Assembly: GCA_913050115.1 (NCBI GenBank)
Contig: CAJWZU010000021.1
Location: forward strand, 1-42,856
Direction: 5' to 3'
Length of the DNA stretch: 42,856 nt
From: an uncultured Cellvibrionales bacterium
Lineage (GTDB): Bacteria; Pseudomonadota; Gammaproteobacteria; Pseudomonadales; Cellvibrionaceae
Position 1 is the first letter of the stretch; every line of letters starts with the position of its first letter. Made by a program: the position numbers and the translations under genes. This document shows positions 8,139 to 16,861 of this stretch, piece after piece. The notes under the pieces were generated by a model. That model worked only from the letters and a program-made list of their open reading frames with translations, was not told where the DNA came from and did no database searches.

Positions 8139-9482
8139 TTAACCCTTGCTATAGAGATCCCAGCGTTTCTTCTGACTGGCAGAGAAACGAATCCAGTTCT
8201 CAGCCGACTTTTTACTGCGCTTATCTTTACGGGCCTGCTCGAAAGCTTTGCTCGCTTTATCGTACTCATGCAGCTCCATATAGGCCTGACCAATAGTCAC
8301 TTGCAACTGATCAGCGCGTTTGAGGCCGCCTTTATTAATCGCTTTATTACCAGCGCTAGCCGCTTTGTCAAACTGTTCGGTCATCACATAAGTGCGTGCC
8401 AATAATGCATACAGATTGCCCTTGCTCGACTTAGGCGCTGCTTTAGCCAAGGCTAATGCCGCTTTCTTAGGCTCAGAAGCCATAATCCAAGCATTAGCTA
8501 GCAGCTCAAGATTTTCCATAGTTTCTGGAATAACTTTAGCTTTCATGCCTTTAGTTAAGATCTTGGCACTCTGATAAGGGGCGTCTTTATCAAGGTACAG
8601 GTACGCAAGATTAAGCAACTCTTTCTCTTTAGTCAGTGCGCCCAACACATAGGTAGCGTCTAGCATCCCCAAATGCTCTCTATCACGACTCGTCACAGCA
8701 TACATACTGGTTAACTGTTTGTAATAAGTCGTCTTCGGATAATAGACCACTAACTTTTCAAGAATGTTAATTACTTGAGAGTAATCTTCTTTCTCATAAT
8801 AAAGCGCCCGCTGCACCGCAAACCAGTCTTCCTTAGGCTTTTTACCCTTGGCCTCGTAGTCATTAACTGCCTTGTTAATATACTTTAGAGCACTTTTCTG
8901 GTCACCGCTCTGATAATAAACACTGGCAAAAAACGCGTTATTATTAGCCGTAATTAGAGTCGAAATCTTTAACCATTTCTGCAAGTATTTAATAGACTCT
9001 TTATAATCTTCCTGCATAAACTCTAGCTGAGCAATAGTGTAGAGATTTTGTGCTTCAATACCGCAGGGAATCATCGGGCTCTGTGCTACTACCAACTTGT
9101 AGTTTTTCAGCGCCTGAGGAACATTTTCCTGCATGTAATAAGCATAGGCATAGAAAGTATACAGTTGAGACAGTTCATACTGATTGAACTTATCTTTCTT
9201 CTTTCCAATTTTGCCCAACTCGGCAATAGCCGCATTCAAATTCGGCTTAGCGGTGGAACCTTCTGGTGGCTGGATAAACTCCTGCACCTTGGTCAACTGC
9301 TTAGCCATAGACTGGCTCACGCCTGGCAGTTTGCGAGATTTACACTCACCTGCGGCCACTACACCAAAACTGGCGTCAAAACCAAGCTCTTGCACCACCA
9401 CACTGGAGATCGCCGGAGCGACCACCAGCGGCAGAACGAGCAGCGAGCGTTTGACGAATTTTATAATATTCGATTTCATCAT
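8139..9482 (-). CDS. TPR-repeat protein of the TonB2 operon
   Basis: 447 residues. A signal peptide (about 1-30) predicts a periplasmic protein. The body is helical TPR-like repeats, for example YTFYAYAYYMQENVPQALKN, ASVYYQSGDQKSALKYIN and ARTYVMTEQFDKAASAGNKA. It is the last gene of the operon, 11 nt after tonB. TPR proteins of this kind follow TonB2 systems in Vibrio and relatives, where the downstream TPR protein is reported to support TonB2 function; that link is taken from the family context. A likely role is a periplasmic adaptor for the TonB complex. Confidence 0.88.
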   Translation of the reverse strand: MMKSNIIKFVKRSLLVLPLVVAPAISSVVVQELGFDASFGVVAAGECKSRKLPGVSQSMAKQLTKVQEFIQPPEGSTAKPNLNAAIAELGKIGKKKDKFNQYELSQLYTFYAYAYYMQENVPQALKNYKLVVAQSPMIPCGIEAQNLYTIAQLEFMQEDYKESIKYLQKWLKISTLITANNNAFFASVYYQSGDQKSALKYINKAVNDYEAKGKKPKEDWFAVQRALYYEKEDYSQVINILEKLVVYYPKTTYYKQLTSMYAVTSRDREHLGMLDATYVLGALTKEKELLNLAYLYLDKDAPYQSAKILTKGMKAKVIPETMENLELLANAWIMASEPKKAALALAKAAPKSSKGNLYALLARTYVMTEQFDKAASAGNKAINKGGLKRADQLQVTIGQAYMELHEYDKASKAFEQARKDKRSKKSAENWIRFSASQKKRWDLYSKG

Positions 9483-9493
9483 TTAAACCTCGG

Positions 9494-10126
9494 CTACTTC
9501 TTGCCCAACTTATAGGTGAATTTATTGCCCATATTCGGGACTGCTTCCGCCACACCATCGATAACTCGAGGCTTGTACTTAAACTTTTGCGCGGCTTTAA
9601 TCGATGCTCGATTGAACATAGAGGTCAAGTCGCCATTAGCTTTCATACATTTCTCTGGCACTACCACTATATTTTCGGTGGTACCGGTAGCCGTTACCGT
9701 ATAACGAACGGTACAAAAACCTTCAATGCCCTTATTTAAAGCATTGCGCGGATACTTAGGTGCCACCTTAACAATTGGCAGAAAATCACCATCAGTGTTA
9801 AAACCACCCAAAGTACCAGAAGATATCTGAGTCGACATCTTAGGCGGAGCCATATTCATAGCGTCTGGATTAATATCAGGAGTATCAAACTCAGGTATTT
9901 CCATCTCTGGGGGCGGGGCTTCCGCTTCTTCAGGTTTGTCTGGCTTAGCCGTGTCAAATTTAGTTTCGATGGTTGCTTCCACCATGAAGATGTCGACGAT
10001 TTTTTCCTCTTCGCCCTCTTCTGGCTTAGTCAGATTCATCGCGATCAACCCCTGCATCAGGGCGAACAAACCAAAGGTGACAGCCGCTGCCAGTAAACCT
10101 GCTAAACCTACTCTTGCAAAGTTCAT
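9494..10126 (-). CDS. tonB: TonB family energy transducer (TonB2 type)
   Basis: 210 residues. One N-terminal membrane anchor (about 6-31) is followed by a short periplasmic linker rich in Pro and Glu (about 55-85, with PDKPEEAEAPPPEMEIPEF), and a C-terminal TonB domain. The linker is much shorter than in E. coli TonB, as in TonB2 proteins. The domain contains YPRNALNKGIEGFCTVRYTV and the closing AQKFKYKPRVIDG segment. It couples inner-membrane proton force to outer-membrane receptors for iron chelates or other nutrients. It follows exbD by 6 nt. Confidence 0.92.
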   Translation of the reverse strand: MNFARVGLAGLLAAAVTFGLFALMQGLIAMNLTKPEEGEEEKIVDIFMVEATIETKFDTAKPDKPEEAEAPPPEMEIPEFDTPDINPDAMNMAPPKMSTQISSGTLGGFNTDGDFLPIVKVAPKYPRNALNKGIEGFCTVRYTVTATGTTENIVVVPEKCMKANGDLTSMFNRASIKAAQKFKYKPRVIDGVAEAVPNMGNKFTYKLGKK

Positions 10127-10132
10127 AACAAC

Positions 10133-10537
10133 CTACTTTTTCTCAGTAGCCACGGCCACATCGGCGATGCCAATATCTCGAGCCGCTTTGGTCACTTCGC
10201 TTAAAGTTTCCAAATTGGACTCGTCGTCAGCCTGAATTACAACCGTACCGGTCGGGTCTTCTGCATACATACGCTCAATCTTCTGTTTGAAATTGCGTAA
10301 GTCAAAGCGCTTTTTATCGATCCAGATTTCATTTTTATCGTTAATGGCAATCAAGATCTTGGCTTTTTTCTTCAATACAGATTCACTTGCCTCGGGACGG
10401 TCGACTTCAATTCCGGCTTCTTTAATAAACGAAGCGGTCACAATGAAGAAGATCAACATGATAAAAACCACGTCGAGCATAGGAGTGAGGTCAATCGCCC
10501 CCTGCTCTTCTTCGGACCTTGAATTTTTCCTACTCAT
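10133..10537 (-). CDS. exbD: ExbD/TolR family protein
   Basis: 134 residues. The N-terminal cytoplasmic stretch is followed by LTPMLDVVFIMLIFFIV (about 17-33), with the conserved membrane Asp22 that carries protons in the ExbB-ExbD motor. The rest is the periplasmic domain. It sits between exbB (40 nt upstream) and tonB (6 nt downstream). Confidence 0.95.
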   Translation of the reverse strand: MSRKNSRSEEEQGAIDLTPMLDVVFIMLIFFIVTASFIKEAGIEVDRPEASESVLKKKAKILIAINDKNEIWIDKKRFDLRNFKQKIERMYAEDPTGTVVIQADDESNLETLSEVTKAARDIGIADVAVATEKK

Positions 10538-10577
10538 GGAAAATCTCTCAATTACCGATTAATACTAAACGCAAACC

Positions 10578-11105
10578 TTAGTGGTCCATTGTCAAATGGT
10601 CTTCAAGCAGCTGATTTTCACGCTGTGCGATATTACTGATATAAGTATTACCAAACAAACCGGACAGTGCCGCTACCATTCCCGCCATAGTCGGGATAGT
10701 GGCTTTAGACACGCCGCCTGCCATTGCTTTGGCATCGCCACCACCGGTGGCACCAAGCACAGTAAACACTTCAATCATACCGGTCACAGTACCGAGAAGA
10801 CCCAACAGAGGACAAATAGCAACGCACGTTGCTACCATATCCAAATTGCTGTTCACCTTCTCCGATACGCGTGACACAAGCGCAAGACGTATTTGGTGTG
10901 CATTCCAGGACTTGCGCTCAGAGCGCGCCTCCCATGAATCCAATGCATTTTGCACATCGGATTTTAATGCACCCTTATAAAACCAAATACGTTCAAAAAT
11001 CAACGTCCACATGACAAAGGACAGGACAGCAATCCACAATAAAACTGTGCCGCCCTGTTCCACGAAGGCGATAATGGCGTCTAGTGCATCCATTAATGCC
11101 AACAT
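10578..11105 (-). CDS. exbB: ExbB/TolQ family proton channel
   Basis: 175 residues with three membrane segments. The MotA/TolQ/ExbB signature is clear in CPLLGLLGTVTGMIEVFTVLG and the KATIPTMAGMVAALSG segment. AGGAG lies 7 nt before the ATG. It is the short ExbB of the TonB2 system and lies 10 nt after the longer TtpC-like paralogue. Both ExbB-like proteins are needed in Vibrio TonB2 systems. Confidence 0.94.
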   Translation of the reverse strand: MLALMDALDAIIAFVEQGGTVLLWIAVLSFVMWTLIFERIWFYKGALKSDVQNALDSWEARSERKSWNAHQIRLALVSRVSEKVNSNLDMVATCVAICPLLGLLGTVTGMIEVFTVLGATGGGDAKAMAGGVSKATIPTMAGMVAALSGLFGNTYISNIAQRENQLLEDHLTMDH

Positions 11106-11115
11106 ATGCTATCTC

Positions 11116-12483
11116 CTACTTACGTTCAGAGTTTTCGGCGATGATACCGGCCGCTTGTTCATCCAGTACATGGATAACACGCTTGGCCTTGCCGTTAACG
11201 AAGGTATGCATAAGAACAGTTGGAATAGCGACTATTAGACCCAGCACAGTAGTTACCAATGCACCAGAGATACCGCCAGCCATAGCCTTAGGATCGCCCG
11301 CACCAAAGATGGTAATAGCTTGGAAGGTTTGAATCATACCGGTTACGGTACCCAATAGACCCAACAGCGGTGCCACTGCAGAAATAATCTTCAACAGAGC
11401 CAAGCCGCTTTCGATACTTGGGCGCTCTTTTAGCACAGCTTCTTCAAGCTTCAGCTCGAGAGTTTCGCCATCGATACCTGGGTTGTCTTCGGCCACCTTC
11501 AATACACGACCCAGAGGGTTGTTAGGATTGGCTTTCTTGGCCTTCAACTGAGCACTTACTTTTGAGCTCATGCCGGTTAGAACCAAAATACGGAACAAGC
11601 CAAGCAAGATACCAAACACACCAACGGCGGTGATGATATAACCCACTTGTTGACCCTGATGCCAGCGCTCAACGAGGTTAGGCGTATTGATCAAAGCAGC
11701 CAGCAAAGAGCCGCCGCGAGCACCGGTAGGGTCGATACCCACACGAGTGAAGCCAGAGGTAGAAGCTTGCAGATCGCTAGCCGCGCCATTATGCGCTTCA
11801 GGCTGACGTGACAACTCTTCCATTTTTGCGCCCTTAGGCACAAAGTTCAGGTACTGACCGTTGGACAGCAACTGAAAGTTACCAACACGAACAACTTCAC
11901 GCTCTGACTGATCGCCATTTGGAGAAATTACCGTACCAGTGAAGGCAACAACTTTGGCGCTTTCAACCGTCTCGCGCTGCAATTCATACCAAACACGTTC
12001 GATCTCTTCGATGCTTGGTAAAGTGGTACCAGAGTTCATCTTTTCGATCAGCTCGCTCAGGAACTCGCCGCGGCCAGGGTACTGAGAACTAACAATGGAG
12101 TTTTCCAAAGTTGAACGCAGATCGCCAGCAGTAGCGGTTAAGTGACCAAACAGCTCTTTTAGAGAACCCATGCGTTCGTTAAGCTGCTTGCGCTTAGCAT
12201 CAACGTCAATTTCTTGTGTAGCGTAGGTTTTTTCCAGAAGATCAGAGCGATTTTCTTCAGCAACCTTAGTAGCTTCAGCGCTTTTCAGCAGTGAACCTTG
12301 ACTAGATTTTTGACGACGAAAATCAGCTTCACGTTTTTTGTTGTCTTTAGATTCCAGAATCTTGGATTCTTTTACCATCTGCAACAGCTGATCTAAATTG
12401 GTCGCTTTTTCAGCGGCCGCGGTAAAGCTGAACATACCGGCAGCGGCAACTACCAGACAGCTTTTAGCAAAAGTCATTTTCAT
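11116..12483 (-). CDS. ttpC: TtpC-like protein, ExbB homologue with long periplasmic N-terminus
   Basis: 455 residues. A signal peptide (about 1-24) is followed by a charged coiled-coil region (about 25-110), a beta-rich periplasmic part (about 180-270), and a C-terminal MotA/TolQ/ExbB domain with PLLGLLGTVTGMIQTFQAIT and the VTTVLGLIVAIPTVLMHTF segment. This arrangement defines TtpC, the fourth component of the Vibrio TonB2 complex. Its ATG overlaps the stop of the DUF3450 gene by 4 nt (ATGA), so the two are translationally coupled. Confidence 0.9.
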   Translation of the reverse strand: MKMTFAKSCLVVAAAGMFSFTAAAEKATNLDQLLQMVKESKILESKDNKKREADFRRQKSSQGSLLKSAEATKVAEENRSDLLEKTYATQEIDVDAKRKQLNERMGSLKELFGHLTATAGDLRSTLENSIVSSQYPGRGEFLSELIEKMNSGTTLPSIEEIERVWYELQRETVESAKVVAFTGTVISPNGDQSEREVVRVGNFQLLSNGQYLNFVPKGAKMEELSRQPEAHNGAASDLQASTSGFTRVGIDPTGARGGSLLAALINTPNLVERWHQGQQVGYIITAVGVFGILLGLFRILVLTGMSSKVSAQLKAKKANPNNPLGRVLKVAEDNPGIDGETLELKLEEAVLKERPSIESGLALLKIISAVAPLLGLLGTVTGMIQTFQAITIFGAGDPKAMAGGISGALVTTVLGLIVAIPTVLMHTFVNGKAKRVIHVLDEQAAGIIAENSERK

Positions 12484-13262
12484 TGTGCTGACTCCGGAGC
12501 CATAACTGGCAAGCTAAGAACTTCCGCAGAAGCTTCTTTACGGGCGATTCGAATGGCTTTTAGGATACCGCTACGGTACTCACCAGAATCCAATTCAACC
12601 CATGCATTTTGCTCTGCATCCCAAGCACCAGACATTTTGGTGTCTTTTGTTTGGTACATAAGAGCAACGCGACCTACCTGCAGAACGTTTACTTCACGTT
12701 CTTGGCCACCTACATCCAAAGTATCGGCATAAGCGCGAACACCACGGCTGTATTCAGCTTCTTGTTTGTAAAGCTCAAGAACCTGACGGAATTTTTCAGC
12801 GGCAGAAACATCGGAGCGATCAAGGTTATCTTTAACCTTCTCCAGTTCAGCCAAACGAGTCTCGAGATCGAAGGGAATATCCAAGCTGATAAACTGCTCG
12901 ATACCATCCAACATACGCATAATCAACGGCTGCACACGGCGTTCGATAATAGTTACGTTTTCAATGGATGTTTGTAATTCGTTGATCACAACCAGCTGAT
13001 TAGCAATTTGCTTATCCAGTTGACCGTTGTAGTAACGCAGATCTTCAATACTCTTATTAGTACGCTTGAATTCTTGCAACAGGTCTTGAGTTTCTGTGGC
13101 AAGTTTATCAATGCGCTTTTGAGAGCTCTGCGCCAGAGTGGTCTTGGATTGGCCCACTTTAATAATGGAATCCAAGGTATCCGCCTGTGCAACACTACCG
13201 AGTAGCGCGCTGGCAGAAAGCACGGTGGACAGTGCCACGGCTTTCAATCGCTGCTTCTTCAT
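12480..13262 (-). CDS. DUF3450 family periplasmic protein
   Basis: 260 residues from ATG 13262, which has a strong GGGGGAG Shine-Dalgarno; an in-frame start nine codons upstream is less likely. A signal peptide ending at AQA (about residue 27) is followed by a long coiled coil (about 35-100), a conserved FISLDIPFDLETRLAEL segment and a C-terminal YQTKDTKMSGAWD region. These match DUF3450, the family commonly found as first gene of TtpC-type TonB2 operons. It probably contacts the TtpC periplasmic coiled coil, but no function is established. It is the first gene of a six-gene operon ending at 8139. Confidence 0.88.
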   Translation of the reverse strand: MKKQRLKAVALSTVLSASALLGSVAQADTLDSIIKVGQSKTTLAQSSQKRIDKLATETQDLLQEFKRTNKSIEDLRYYNGQLDKQIANQLVVINELQTSIENVTIIERRVQPLIMRMLDGIEQFISLDIPFDLETRLAELEKVKDNLDRSDVSAAEKFRQVLELYKQEAEYSRGVRAYADTLDVGGQEREVNVLQVGRVALMYQTKDTKMSGAWDAEQNAWVELDSGEYRSGILKAIRIARKEASAEVLSLPVMAPESAQ

Positions 13263-13445
13263 ATCTCCCCCAAATTGGGTGCTTGGCAAAAAACTTAACA
13301 GTTCACGACCGTATAGAAATCACCGCCACCACCAAAAAAGCTGGTGACGAACGACAAGTTGAACGAATCATTGTAATGAGAGGCCCCAACAAGATTCAAT
13401 GGTTAATCACATTACCACGCAGCGCGTGTAGAATGGTAGCAAATA

Positions 13446-13469
13446 GGTAACAAACAACCTTTTGTTACC
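13446..13469. repeat. Inverted repeat upstream of the TonB2 operon
   Basis: GGTAACAAA (13446-13454) and its reverse complement (13461-13469) are separated by 6 nt. A further GGTAACA lies at 13480-13486. It is about 180 nt upstream of the DUF3450 start and about 70 nt after folA. No U-run follows, so an operator is a little more likely than a folA terminator. Confidence 0.4.
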
Positions 13470-13539
13470 CAAAGAAACAGGTAACACATGACTATTAATC
13501 AGGCAGTATTAACAATTGCACTGAATTGTAGCGCAAGAA

Positions 13540-14067
13540 CTACTCTCGCACCCGCTCAAAAACCACAAACGAGTAGCCATGGGGATTTTTTTGGCAGGCA
13601 CTAAAACACTCACGCGACAGCTCACTCCAACCTCGCACCAACTCTAGCGAAAAATACGCATCGCCTTCGATTTGCGCGGCTATCTCGGTTAAATAGACAC
13701 GATCAACTCGGTCAGCGCTAGCCGCATAAATTTGCGCACCGCCAATAATCATAACCTCATCGGCGCCATTGCTAACCGCATAGTCTTTGGCTGTAGCTAA
13801 CGCAGCGTCAAGGCTTGCGGCCACCACTACAGACTCTTTACCGGCCTTATCGGCCGGCAACCAATCTAGCTGTCGGGTGATAACAATATTCAGCCGACCC
13901 GGCAGTGGACGACCTATAGATTCATAGGTTTTGCGCCCCATGATCACAGGTTTACCCATAGTGACACGTTTGAAGTATTGCAGATCTTCGGGCAGGTGCC
14001 AGGGCATTTTATTGCCCTTACCGATAACGCCGTTTTGCGCTGCTGCAACTATTAATGAAATCCGCAT
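13540..14067 (-). CDS. folA: Dihydrofolate reductase
   Basis: 175 residues, normal length. ISLIVAAAQNGVIGKGNKMPWHLPEDL at the N-terminus carries the active-site Trp and acidic residue; the NADPH-binding GRKTYESIGRPLPGR and the GGAQIY motif are present. It regenerates tetrahydrofolate from the dihydrofolate made by ThyA, whose gene lies 91 nt upstream on the same strand. Confidence 0.97.
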   Translation of the reverse strand: MRISLIVAAAQNGVIGKGNKMPWHLPEDLQYFKRVTMGKPVIMGRKTYESIGRPLPGRLNIVITRQLDWLPADKAGKESVVVAASLDAALATAKDYAVSNGADEVMIIGGAQIYAASADRVDRVYLTEIAAQIEGDAYFSLELVRGWSELSRECFSACQKNPHGYSFVVFERVRE

Positions 14068-14158
14068 AGTATTTCTCGTCCCAAAGTTTATCTAATGTAT
14101 AGATTCAGTAATTCCCGATACCTCTGGAATAATTAGTCGTCATTGTCCCTGTGCACGT

Positions 14159-14998
14159 TTACACAGAAATAGGCGCAGCAATCCTCGCCATTGGCGAATA
14201 ATTTTCGAACTCGAAGTCTTCAACGACATAGTCAAATATGGATTCTGGCTTACGCACTATGTTCAATTTTGGCAGCACCATAGGCTCGCGCTGTAATTGT
14301 TTCAGCACAATCTCATCAGTAATGTGATTATTGTAAAGATGGCAGTCGCCAAAAGTATGGACAAAATCTCCAACCTCCAAATCGCACTGCTGGGCCACCA
14401 TGTGGGTCAACAACGCGTAGCTGGCAATATTAAAAGGCACCCCCAAAAACAAGTCGGCGCTGCGCTGATACAACTGACATGACAATTTTCCGTCAGCCAC
14501 ATAAAACTGAAACAATGTATGACAAGCAGCCAATGCCATTTTACCCGCTTCAACATTGACCTGCGGACTGACCGTCTCATCGGGCAAGTCTGCAGGGTTC
14601 CAGGCACTCACAATTAAACGACGCGAATGGGGTGTGGCTTTAATTCGCTTCACCACATCGCTAATTTGATCAATAGTGGAGCCGTCTGGACAGGCCCAAC
14701 TACGCCACTGCTTACCGTATACCGGGCCCAAATCGCCAGTCTCTGTTGCCCACTCATTCCAAATTTTACAACCGTGCTCTTGCAACCACTGCACATCGGT
14801 ACGACCCTGCAAGAACCATATTAATTCGGCAACCACGCTCTGCAAATGAACCTTTTTGGTGGTAACCAGAGGAAAGCCCTCCGCCAGATTAAAGCGCAAC
14901 TGTCGGCCAAAAACCGAACGCGTACCGGTACCCGTTCGGTCGCCGCGAGTAATACCGGTATCGACAACATCTTGCATTAAGTCTAAATACTGTTTCAT
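14159..14998 (-). CDS. thyA: Thymidylate synthase
   Basis: 279 residues. The nucleophile Cys159 sits in [12 protein letters not shown], followed by the [23 protein letters not shown] block that contacts dUMP. The N-terminus has [13 protein letters not shown]. It methylates dUMP to dTMP using methylene-tetrahydrofolate. It lies 34 nt after lgt and upstream of folA, the common gammaproteobacterial order lgt-thyA-folA. Confidence 0.98.
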   Translation of the reverse strand: MKQYLDLMQDVVDTGITRGDRTGTGTRSVFGRQLRFNLAEGFPLVTTKKVHLQSVVAELIWFLQGRTDVQWLQEHGCKIWNEWATETGDLGPVYGKQWRSWACPDGSTIDQISDVVKRIKATPHSRRLIVSAWNPADLPDETVSPQVNVEAGKMALAACHTLFQFYVADGKLSCQLYQRSADLFLGVPFNIASYALLTHMVAQQCDLEVGDFVHTFGDCHLYNNHITDEIVLKQLQREPMVLPKLNIVRKPESIFDYVVEDFEFENYSPMARIAAPISV

Positions 14999-15032
14999 TT
15001 ACAATTCCAACCCCAACTCTAAACTATTATAT

Positions 15033-15845
15033 TCACGCCTGATCTGCTGGCGCGGTCTGTCTTGCGCCACAATAGGCCCAAATCACAAACGCTACACCCA
15101 GCACTATCATCGGCAGCGACAACAGCTGACCGCGACTCATCCAACCAAATAACAATTCATTTTTAAGATGACTGTCCGGCTCACGTACAAACTCGACAAC
15201 AAAACGAAAGCAACCATACAAAATCAAAAACAAACCCGCTACTGCGCCGCGCGGCCGCGGCTTAGCCGAATACCAATAGAGAATCACAAACAACAGTAAG
15301 CCCTCTAAAAATGCTTGGTATAGCTGCGACGGGTGACGCACCAACTGCTCAGGATCCTGCGGAAACACCATGCCCCAAGCTGCTTCTGTGGATCGCCCCC
15401 AGAGCTCTCCGCCAATAAAGTTACCAATGCGCCCAAAGCCTAGACCCAAAGGCACAATGGGGGCGACAAAATCGGCGACAGACAAGAGCGGGCACTTTAA
15501 TTTGCGAGCATAAACCACCAGTGCCAGCGAGACACCAATTAGGCCTCCATGAAAGGACATACCCCCTTCCCAGACTCGAAATAACCACAGAGGATCGGCC
15601 AACCAAGCATCAAAATGATAAAACAACACATAGCCACAGCGCCCGCCAATTATTACTCCCAGCGCACCATAGACTATGAGATCTTCGACCTGATCAGGCA
15701 ACAAGGGGGAATTGGTTCGCTTGGCCCGCTGCATCGCCACTAGCCAGGCGGCCACAAAAGCACATAGATACATAATGCCATACCAATGCACTTGCACAGG
15801 CCCAAGAGAAACAGCCACAGGGTCAATTTGGGGGTAAGTCAGCAT
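15033..15845 (-). CDS. lgt: Prolipoprotein diacylglyceryl transferase
   Basis: 270 residues from ATG 15845 (MLTYPQIDPVAVSLGPVQVHWYG); the frame runs nine codons further but the product from 15845 matches the normal Lgt N-terminus. About seven membrane segments. The Lgt signature GRIGNFIGGELWGR and the HGGLIG motif are visible. It transfers diacylglycerol to the lipobox cysteine of prolipoproteins in the inner membrane, for example the imelysin-like lipoprotein encoded at 20746. Confidence 0.97.
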   Translation of the reverse strand: MLTYPQIDPVAVSLGPVQVHWYGIMYLCAFVAAWLVAMQRAKRTNSPLLPDQVEDLIVYGALGVIIGGRCGYVLFYHFDAWLADPLWLFRVWEGGMSFHGGLIGVSLALVVYARKLKCPLLSVADFVAPIVPLGLGFGRIGNFIGGELWGRSTEAAWGMVFPQDPEQLVRHPSQLYQAFLEGLLLFVILYWYSAKPRPRGAVAGLFLILYGCFRFVVEFVREPDSHLKNELLFGWMSRGQLLSLPMIVLGVAFVIWAYCGARQTAPADQA

Positions 15846-16288
15846 AGAATAATTCCATTGATTGAAGCGCATTATCCAATGTTAATCGGCCTTTTTCTAC
15901 GACCAAGAAGCTTTGGGCTCCAGCACTCATGGCCAAGCTTGCCCAAATCCGCTTTTAGCTAATGATTTTTTACACACAGAATGAGCCACCCTGCAAAGCA
16001 AAAAACACATATCTTCGCCTGCCAGTAAATGCCTGCAAACTCATTATTTAACAAATTTTATGGCCCGGTGACAATAATCAATTACAGCTTCACGATGACA
16101 CCTATAAACACCATCAGGCGTCTTACTGGGCTTAACTAAAAGATAATAGCCGCAGCCTTTAGGAAAATAAGCTGTAATTAAAGCTGCGCTCACATTGCTT
16201 TTTGGCCTAGATAAGTGATCAAAATTTAAGCATAATCGCTGTTTTTTTACTTGACCAATTCTCGGTCGGTATAACAATAGGGGCGGCA
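15846..16288. other. 443-bp intergenic region between divergent lgt and MepK-like genes
   Basis: This must carry both promoters. A minus-strand open frame (16044-16298) runs through most of it and into the next gene, but its product has no recognisable motif and looks like chance. No RNA gene or strong hairpin is seen. Confidence 0.35.
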
Positions 16289-16846
16289 ATGTCTTCAATC
16301 TCGTTATCTAGGCGCCAGCTGCTGAAATACTTTGGCGCTACAGCCCTTGCGACCAGTAGCCCATTGCTGCTGGCGCAGGCACCATTGTTTAAAGTTGGGA
16401 CAGAGCGTCGCTTGCGTTTACACAACCTGCATACCGGCGAGCATATTAATGAAGTATTTTGGGCCGAAGGGCAGTACCTCAGCGATGGTATGCAGTCGAT
16501 CAACGCCCTGCTGCGCGACCATCGCTGCAATCAATCGACCCATATGGATAAGCAGCTGCTTAACGTTTTGATTCAAATACAAGATAAGCTGGGTTACACC
16601 GGCGAGATAGAAGTCATTTCCGGCTACCGCTCACGACAAACCAACGACATGCTACGCCAACAGGATAGCAACGTTTCCCAGCATAGCCTGCACATGAAGG
16701 GGAAGGCGATTGATATGCGTATACCTGGCTATAGCGTTAAGGATCTATTCAAAAGTGCCAGCCACTTACAGGCCGGCGGCGTCGGCAAATACCCGCACAG
16801 CAGTTTCGTACACATAGATACTGGAAGGGTACGCTACTGGGGATAA
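16289..16846 (+). CDS. YcbK/MepK-like murein endopeptidase (DUF882, peptidase M15 type)
   Basis: 185 residues. SRRQLLKYFG near the N-terminus followed by a hydrophobic stretch is a Tat signal, as in YcbK proteins. The zinc peptidase core is visible: VISGYRSRQTNDML, then SLHMKGKAIDMRI (metal His and Asp) and SSFVHIDTGRVRYW (second metal His) at the C-terminus. E. coli MepK cleaves mDap-mDap and related cross-links in peptidoglycan. It converges with ptsP, whose stop is 15 nt away. Confidence 0.9.
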   Translation: MSSISLSRRQLLKYFGATALATSSPLLLAQAPLFKVGTERRLRLHNLHTGEHINEVFWAEGQYLSDGMQSINALLRDHRCNQSTHMDKQLLNVLIQIQDKLGYTGEIEVISGYRSRQTNDMLRQQDSNVSQHSLHMKGKAIDMRIPGYSVKDLFKSASHLQAGGVGKYPHSSFVHIDTGRVRYWG

Positions 16847-16861
16847 TACTCGGGCCAGAGT

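Noticed and set aside
16044-16298. 84-codon minus-strand frame upstream of the MepK-like gene
   Set aside because: It overlaps the start of that gene, has no RBS and no family signature.
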